This document shows, piece after piece, positions 23,461 to 27,306 of a DNA stretch of 27,306 nucleotides (positions are counted from its first letter, which is position 1; each line of letters opens with the position of its first letter). Origin of the DNA: Candidatus Cloacimonadota bacterium (GTDB taxonomy: Bacteria; Cloacimonadota; Cloacimonadia; Cloacimonadales; Cloacimonadaceae); assembly GCA_023228285.1 (NCBI GenBank), contig JALOBM010000026.1:1-27306 (forward strand), read 5' to 3'. The notes under the pieces were generated by a model that was not told the DNA's origin, made no database searches, and saw only the letters and a list, made by a program, of their open reading frames with translations. A program made the translations under genes and the position numbers.

Positions 23461-26391
23461 CTACTTCGCCAGTATCATTTTGCGAACAGCTTTGTAGCCA
23501 TCCGCCTCAAGCCGGCAGAAATACATGCCGCTGCTTACAAGTTTACCGCTGTCGTCTGTGCCATTCCAGATTTCCACGTGAGTTCCAGCAGGACTATTCA
23601 CGTTCGAAAGCAGTGTCTTCACTTTCTGTCCCTTGAGGTTGTAGATGTATAGGGATACAGCTGCTGGAGATGGCAAAGAGTAGCTGATGTTGGTGCTGGG
23701 ATTGAAGGGATTGGGGTAGTTTCCAATGATTCCTGGTACGGTTACGAGACTGGCATGAGGATCGTCAGTAGCCACGTACTGGCTGGATACCATTTGTCCC
23801 CAGATGCCGGCCCAGGTTTCTTCGCCATTCATGATCCCAGTTCTGCTATCAGCCCAGGTAATCAGGGCATCATTACCGATCACCGCCATTCTGGTGTATT
23901 CCTGCTGATAGCGTTCACCGCAAAGAAGGATTGGAGAATCCCCCGAAGGAATGCCATAAGGATCGATATGACGGATATATAGATCACGGTTCTGGATCAA
24001 GTATCCATCATTATCGCTATAAGCGCAGAGCATGGAGCCATTTGCAAATTTCTTCAGTACGGCATCATAGCAGTGATTGGGATTGGGAATCACTACTACT
24101 CCCTCTACTGGAGTAATCGGTTCCCCAGTTGCAGATACTCTATGCAGGTTAATGCAGTTATTCGCACCGGTAGCCAGATATGAAATCTCATCATCATATA
24201 CTACAGAAGCTATTTGTTTGAAATCATTGGTATCTCCGAAAACCAGTCCACCGGCTCCCCACAAGCGCTGAGAAGCTGCATTTATCCGCTGGATTCTTTG
24301 AGAGTGCGTACTATACTTGAATAGCGATACAAACACTACCAGATCATCATCGATAATGCCAGCATCTTTCAGCTCCTCATCTCTATATGAGAGGCCTTCG
24401 AAAATATCCATGCCCATAGGATCCCAACCCGAAGCCGGATCGCCATTATCGTCTATGCGCAAGGTTTTGCATTGTGTGATATAATCTTCGTCAAGGCTTA
24501 TTTGTTCCCAAATGATATAGTGTCCTGCCATGCCTACTATTTCGGTATACAGGTTCTCAGGAATAATCTTGATGAGCTTGCCGCTATCTCCCCATACTGG
24601 TTGATGATTGAGCAATTTCTGTCCCATGATGCCAGACGACGAATTCTCGTAAGGTTGGACCCACGTGATGTATATGGCATTGTCAACCGCACTCAAGCGC
24701 TCGGCGTTGCCTGGAAGCACCAGACCATTGGGGGAAAATCCCAGTTCTCCCATGGCATTAATTGTTTGCAAATATGTGACATACTCCAGACCGTCCGGAG
24801 TGTCGGTAGTGCTTCTATAGATAAACACCAGTTCATTGTTCTGGGTGGTTGTAGCTGCCTTGATATCTATGGTGCCCAATATATTGGTTGTGGCAGCTCT
24901 GCCAGCGGGCTCCAAAAGTGCTTGTCCGTTTTGATCCAGGAGCTGGAAGTTGATACTGGTATTGTCCCGATTATCCAGCCAAAGGCTAAGATAGCGATTC
25001 CCCAGGCTAAAGGTATCATATATTTGGCAGTTGTAATTCAGACATTGTTGCAGGGTATATCCCCCTTCAGAGTAACTGAGGGCACCATTCAAACTTACGC
25101 CCTGAATATTGAGCTTCTTATAACCGGATTCAACGGTTTCCCACAACATGATTCCTTTATTTTGATTGCCAATGCCCAGATAACTGGAAGATTGGTCTGT
25201 AATCAGCTTTCCACCTTGTTCAAAGATGGGGTATCCCGCACTATCCAGCAATTGCGTCTTAAAATAAGGATCCTCATAATTACCATGCCAAAACAGCCAT
25301 AAGCTGCCATCTGCCAGTGGATTGAGTTTAGTGCTGCTTACATTGATGTTTTCCGCTGATACGGTAACTGGCTGGCTCCACACTGCACTTAGTGAAGGGC
25401 TGAACTGCTGGCTTTGGAACTGGATATCAGTATCTGTTTCATGAGCGGTCCAACAGACTGCCACTCCTGCATTGGGAGTATTGGTAATGCTTTTCAAAGT
25501 CCCGTAATCCAGGCTTCCGAGTTCGTAAGACAAGCTGGTATCCAGGAGCAGGTTGCCGTTAACATCCATTTTGTTCAGATACATTGTTTTGGATCCCGGA
25601 TCGGGAGCTCGGTAAATCACATATTGGCCGTTCACCGGAGGTAGGATCTGGTAATCTATAAACTCCAGTGCATTGTGTGGCAGGATCGGCTCTTCTCCTA
25701 TTTGAGTTCCGGAGGCAGAGAAGCGAAGCAGACGGGAATTCCAGATGGAATTGATCTGGTACGCTACATTTAGGATAAAACCGCCCTCTCCATCTGTAAC
25801 TACCGAGTCCAGCCTGATTGAACTCTCGTCGTAATCTACAAGAGTCTTTCCCGATATCGGCCACAGACAATTGCCAAAGCTGTCCAGATGTTGACCTATA
25901 ATTTCTTTATGATAGGGACGTTGATGAAATACATAGGCACCTCCTTGGTCGTCGGGGAGGATGAAGATATCTCCGTAAGTAATCGGGGTATTGCTAAACT
26001 GCGCTCCATTTCCCCAAAGTGCCTGGCTATTGGAGCTTACTTTCTGGATCCTTTGGCCCATTACGGTTTCGATATCAATATCAGCCCAGATCACGAAGAA
26101 ATTGTTGTCCGAACTACGACTAGCTCTTTGCAACTTCTGATCTCCGGGTCCGGTTATCAGAGGTACAGCTTCATTGAAAAGAACCTGGGCATCTGAACTG
26201 ATCTTCTGACAGTAAATATCTGCATCTCCAGAATCCCGATCACTCCAAAAAACCATGTAGGATCCATCGGCAGTAGCAATACTATACGTTTCCAGTCGCA
26301 GATCACTGGCTTTGCGGATGGCAAAATCTTCTGCGTACAAGCTCAACATCATGATGAATGCCAAGCTTATCACGGATACTATCTTTTTCAT
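23461..26391 (-). CDS. Large secreted repeat protein with C-terminal sorting domain
   Basis: The start at 26391 (976 aa) is chosen over 26454 because AGGAGGT lies 5 nt upstream and the product then begins with a clean signal peptide (MKKIVSVISLAFIMMLSLYA, then ED). The body is a series of about 50-70-residue blade-like units with the pattern YMVFWSDRDSGDADIYCQKI, FFVIWADIDIETVMGQRIQK and later VAVCWTAHETDTDIQFQSQQ, suggesting one or more beta-propellers. The last 85 residues are a Por/FlgD-like sorting domain: GNYPNPFNPSTNISYSLPSP, LYIYNLKGQKVKTL, WNGTDDSGKLVSSGMYFCRL and a final KMILAK. Such tails direct export through a type IX-like route in FCB bacteria. The substrate or binding partner is unknown. 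Confidence 0.88.
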   Translation of the reverse strand: MKKIVSVISLAFIMMLSLYAEDFAIRKASDLRLETYSIATADGSYMVFWSDRDSGDADIYCQKISSDAQVLFNEAVPLITGPGDQKLQRASRSSDNNFFVIWADIDIETVMGQRIQKVSSNSQALWGNGAQFSNTPITYGDIFILPDDQGGAYVFHQRPYHKEIIGQHLDSFGNCLWPISGKTLVDYDESSIRLDSVVTDGEGGFILNVAYQINSIWNSRLLRFSASGTQIGEEPILPHNALEFIDYQILPPVNGQYVIYRAPDPGSKTMYLNKMDVNGNLLLDTSLSYELGSLDYGTLKSITNTPNAGVAVCWTAHETDTDIQFQSQQFSPSLSAVWSQPVTVSAENINVSSTKLNPLADGSLWLFWHGNYEDPYFKTQLLDSAGYPIFEQGGKLITDQSSSYLGIGNQNKGIMLWETVESGYKKLNIQGVSLNGALSYSEGGYTLQQCLNYNCQIYDTFSLGNRYLSLWLDNRDNTSINFQLLDQNGQALLEPAGRAATTNILGTIDIKAATTTQNNELVFIYRSTTDTPDGLEYVTYLQTINAMGELGFSPNGLVLPGNAERLSAVDNAIYITWVQPYENSSSGIMGQKLLNHQPVWGDSGKLIKIIPENLYTEIVGMAGHYIIWEQISLDEDYITQCKTLRIDDNGDPASGWDPMGMDIFEGLSYRDEELKDAGIIDDDLVVFVSLFKYSTHSQRIQRINAASQRLWGAGGLVFGDTNDFKQIASVVYDDEISYLATGANNCINLHRVSATGEPITPVEGVVVIPNPNHCYDAVLKKFANGSMLCAYSDNDGYLIQNRDLYIRHIDPYGIPSGDSPILLCGERYQQEYTRMAVIGNDALITWADSRTGIMNGEETWAGIWGQMVSSQYVATDDPHASLVTVPGIIGNYPNPFNPSTNISYSLPSPAAVSLYIYNLKGQKVKTLLSNVNSPAGTHVEIWNGTDDSGKLVSSGMYFCRLEADGYKAVRKMILAK

Positions 26392-26649
26392 AAGTACCTC
26401 CTGGACGATATATCGCTCAAATTCTGATACTCGCACATTTTGCGCCAATATCATGTAAAAGTTTTATCTCATACCTATAAACGAAATATATGAGAGCGCT
26501 TGCATTTCATCCAGCAAGGTTTCAAATCTGCGAATCCCATGTTTCTCTCTGGGAAAATTGCAGATTACAAAAAAAAATCGATCTACAGGCTGGAATTCAC
26601 ACTGCTTTTTCGAAGTGGATCCCATACTAAATCGCTTCATTCCTCCTCA
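26392..26649. other. Upstream region of the secreted-protein gene
   Basis: AT-rich sequence presumed to carry the minus-strand promoter of the large secreted protein. I could not identify convincing -35/-10 boxes. No gene is supported. Confidence 0.4.
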
Positions 26650-26781
26650 GGATATCTATATTTGAACCAGATATTATTGGGTTATCATCGGGTGAGCACA
26701 GGATGATAACACCTTGATATCTGCTTCGGCACTATGTGGTGTATGGAGGAGATATAGCACGCAGAGACGCAGATAGAACGG
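26650..26781. repeat. Intergenic repeat of about 130 bp, copy 2
   Basis: It is the direct counterpart of 17352-17484. It contains a strong imperfect hairpin: arms 26668-26689 and 26702-26723 (22 nt each, 18 matching) with a 12-nt loop; the innermost 9 bp, GTTATCATC/GATGATAAC, are perfect. In copy 1 the same arms are partly decayed. It has no coding capacity and resembles a REP- or MITE-like palindromic element. Confidence 0.85.
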
Positions 26782-26885
26782 ATTTACTAGATCAAACTGC
26801 TAGTAGAATGTTGATTCCTTGCTGGATTGGATTACCACACCAAGCTTGACCTGACACTAGTATCCAGGTAGTTTACATGGCAAGT

Positions 26886-26949
26886 TCCCCGTAGCGGAGG
26901 ATTCCGAAGCTCTGATTACCCGTAACGGAGATTTCCAAGGCTCAGAAAT
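26886..26949. repeat. Two tandem 32-bp imperfect repeats
   Basis: TCCCCGTAGCGGAGGATTCC (26886 on) and ACCCGTAACGGAGATTTCCA (26918 on) begin two adjacent, roughly 32-bp units with about 70% identity by eye. Each contains a small CCGTAxCGG palindrome. No function is assigned. Confidence 0.55.
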
Positions 26950-27306
26950 ATAAGGCGTCGCATCAGAATCAAACATTACGGAACAGTATAACTTACTCAT
27001 AAACCTATCATCAGTAGTCAAAACAGATACGCTGCTAAATTATGCATATCTGAACATCACTTGTAGACATCGGTGATTGATTTGCAGAGTTCGGTGACTT
27101 TGTTTTAAACTCTCTCAATACTAGTAACAGGCTGGAGGATGAGCAGTTGATAATGCTCTGTATCAAAAAAGGGGAGAGGGAGACTGTTCACTTTGACCTG
27201 ATCTATTTCCAATGAGTTAGCGCATGAGTTAGGTGAAAAAGTGGGCGAAACGACTAAAATATGCTTTCGAAACCGAATTGACAAGAAGGCCAGTATGCCA
27301 TCTTTT
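26950..27306. other. Intergenic, no intact gene to window end
   Basis: Stops are frequent in all frames. Apart from the short sigma-like scrap at 27132 and a repeated TCGGTGA (27070 and 27094), I see nothing structured. A gene may begin beyond the window edge. Confidence 0.45.
27132..27215 (+). pseudogene. Possible sigma-factor-like gene scrap
   Basis: The frame reads LEDEQLIMLCIKKGERETVH and a few more residues before TGA at 27213. The pattern D-E-x-L-I-x-x-C-x-K-G-(E/D)-R resembles the start of ECF sigma factor region 2, which usually continues A-F-x-x-L-Y. Only about 25 residues match and no continuation was found in other frames. It may be chance. Confidence 0.2.

Noticed and set aside
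24472..25302. 276-codon plus-strand open frame
   Set aside because: It lies wholly antisense to the secreted repeat protein, whose signal peptide, repeats and sorting tail are clear. The plus-strand translation has no domain and no ribosome-binding site.

Overview
The window looks like a chromosomal segment of an uncultured Gram-negative bacterium, most likely of the candidate phylum Cloacimonadota (WWE1) or a close FCB-group relative. This placement is inference. It rests on extracytoplasmic proteins ending in a 'YPNPFNPST...' Por/FlgD-like sorting domain, a secreted tricorn protease, a FapA-family protein, tightly overlapping operons and moderate GC. TGA is used as an ordinary stop, for example in hslU, whose TGA overlaps the next ATG. 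I saw no rRNA, tRNA, CRISPR array or intact transposon.

Left part (1-3185) is an accessory, scarred region. An array of four TTAAT repeats at exact 11-bp spacing precedes an unrecognised 147-aa protein. A GNAT acetyltransferase follows, then a degenerate ORF, then an AraC/GyrI-type regulator with a good terminator. The first 20 codons of that regulator, with its ribosome-binding site, occur a second time 1.24 kb upstream, ending in a stop. The acetyltransferase and the decayed ORF sit between the two copies.

Centre (3186-16527) is one long plus-strand cluster of ten genes, each overlapping or directly abutting the next: tilS, hpt, ftsH, hslV, hslU, an MFS exporter, a pgeF/YfiH-like oxidoreductase, fapA-like, a tricorn protease and a TPR protein. 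tilS-hpt-ftsH is a widespread order. Here it is extended by a second ATP-dependent protease (HslVU) and an exported tricorn, giving a proteolysis-rich operon. FtsH carries an unusual N-terminal extension of about 86 residues.

The spacer 16528-17503 holds a decayed secreted-protein gene (signal peptide, Pro/Thr linker and sorting domain, with two in-frame TGAs). It is bracketed by a duplicated scrap of the uridine kinase 3' end. A palindromic element and an intergenic repeat of about 130 bp also lie here; the latter recurs at 26650.

Right part (17504-26391) is minus strand. A class II photolyase, a hybrid sensor kinase with a periplasmic solute-binding domain, and uridine kinase form a compact operon. 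Upstream lie an AlkD-like DNA alkylation repair protein and a large secreted repeat protein with a C-terminal sorting domain. The last 0.9 kb has repeats and gene scraps but no intact gene.
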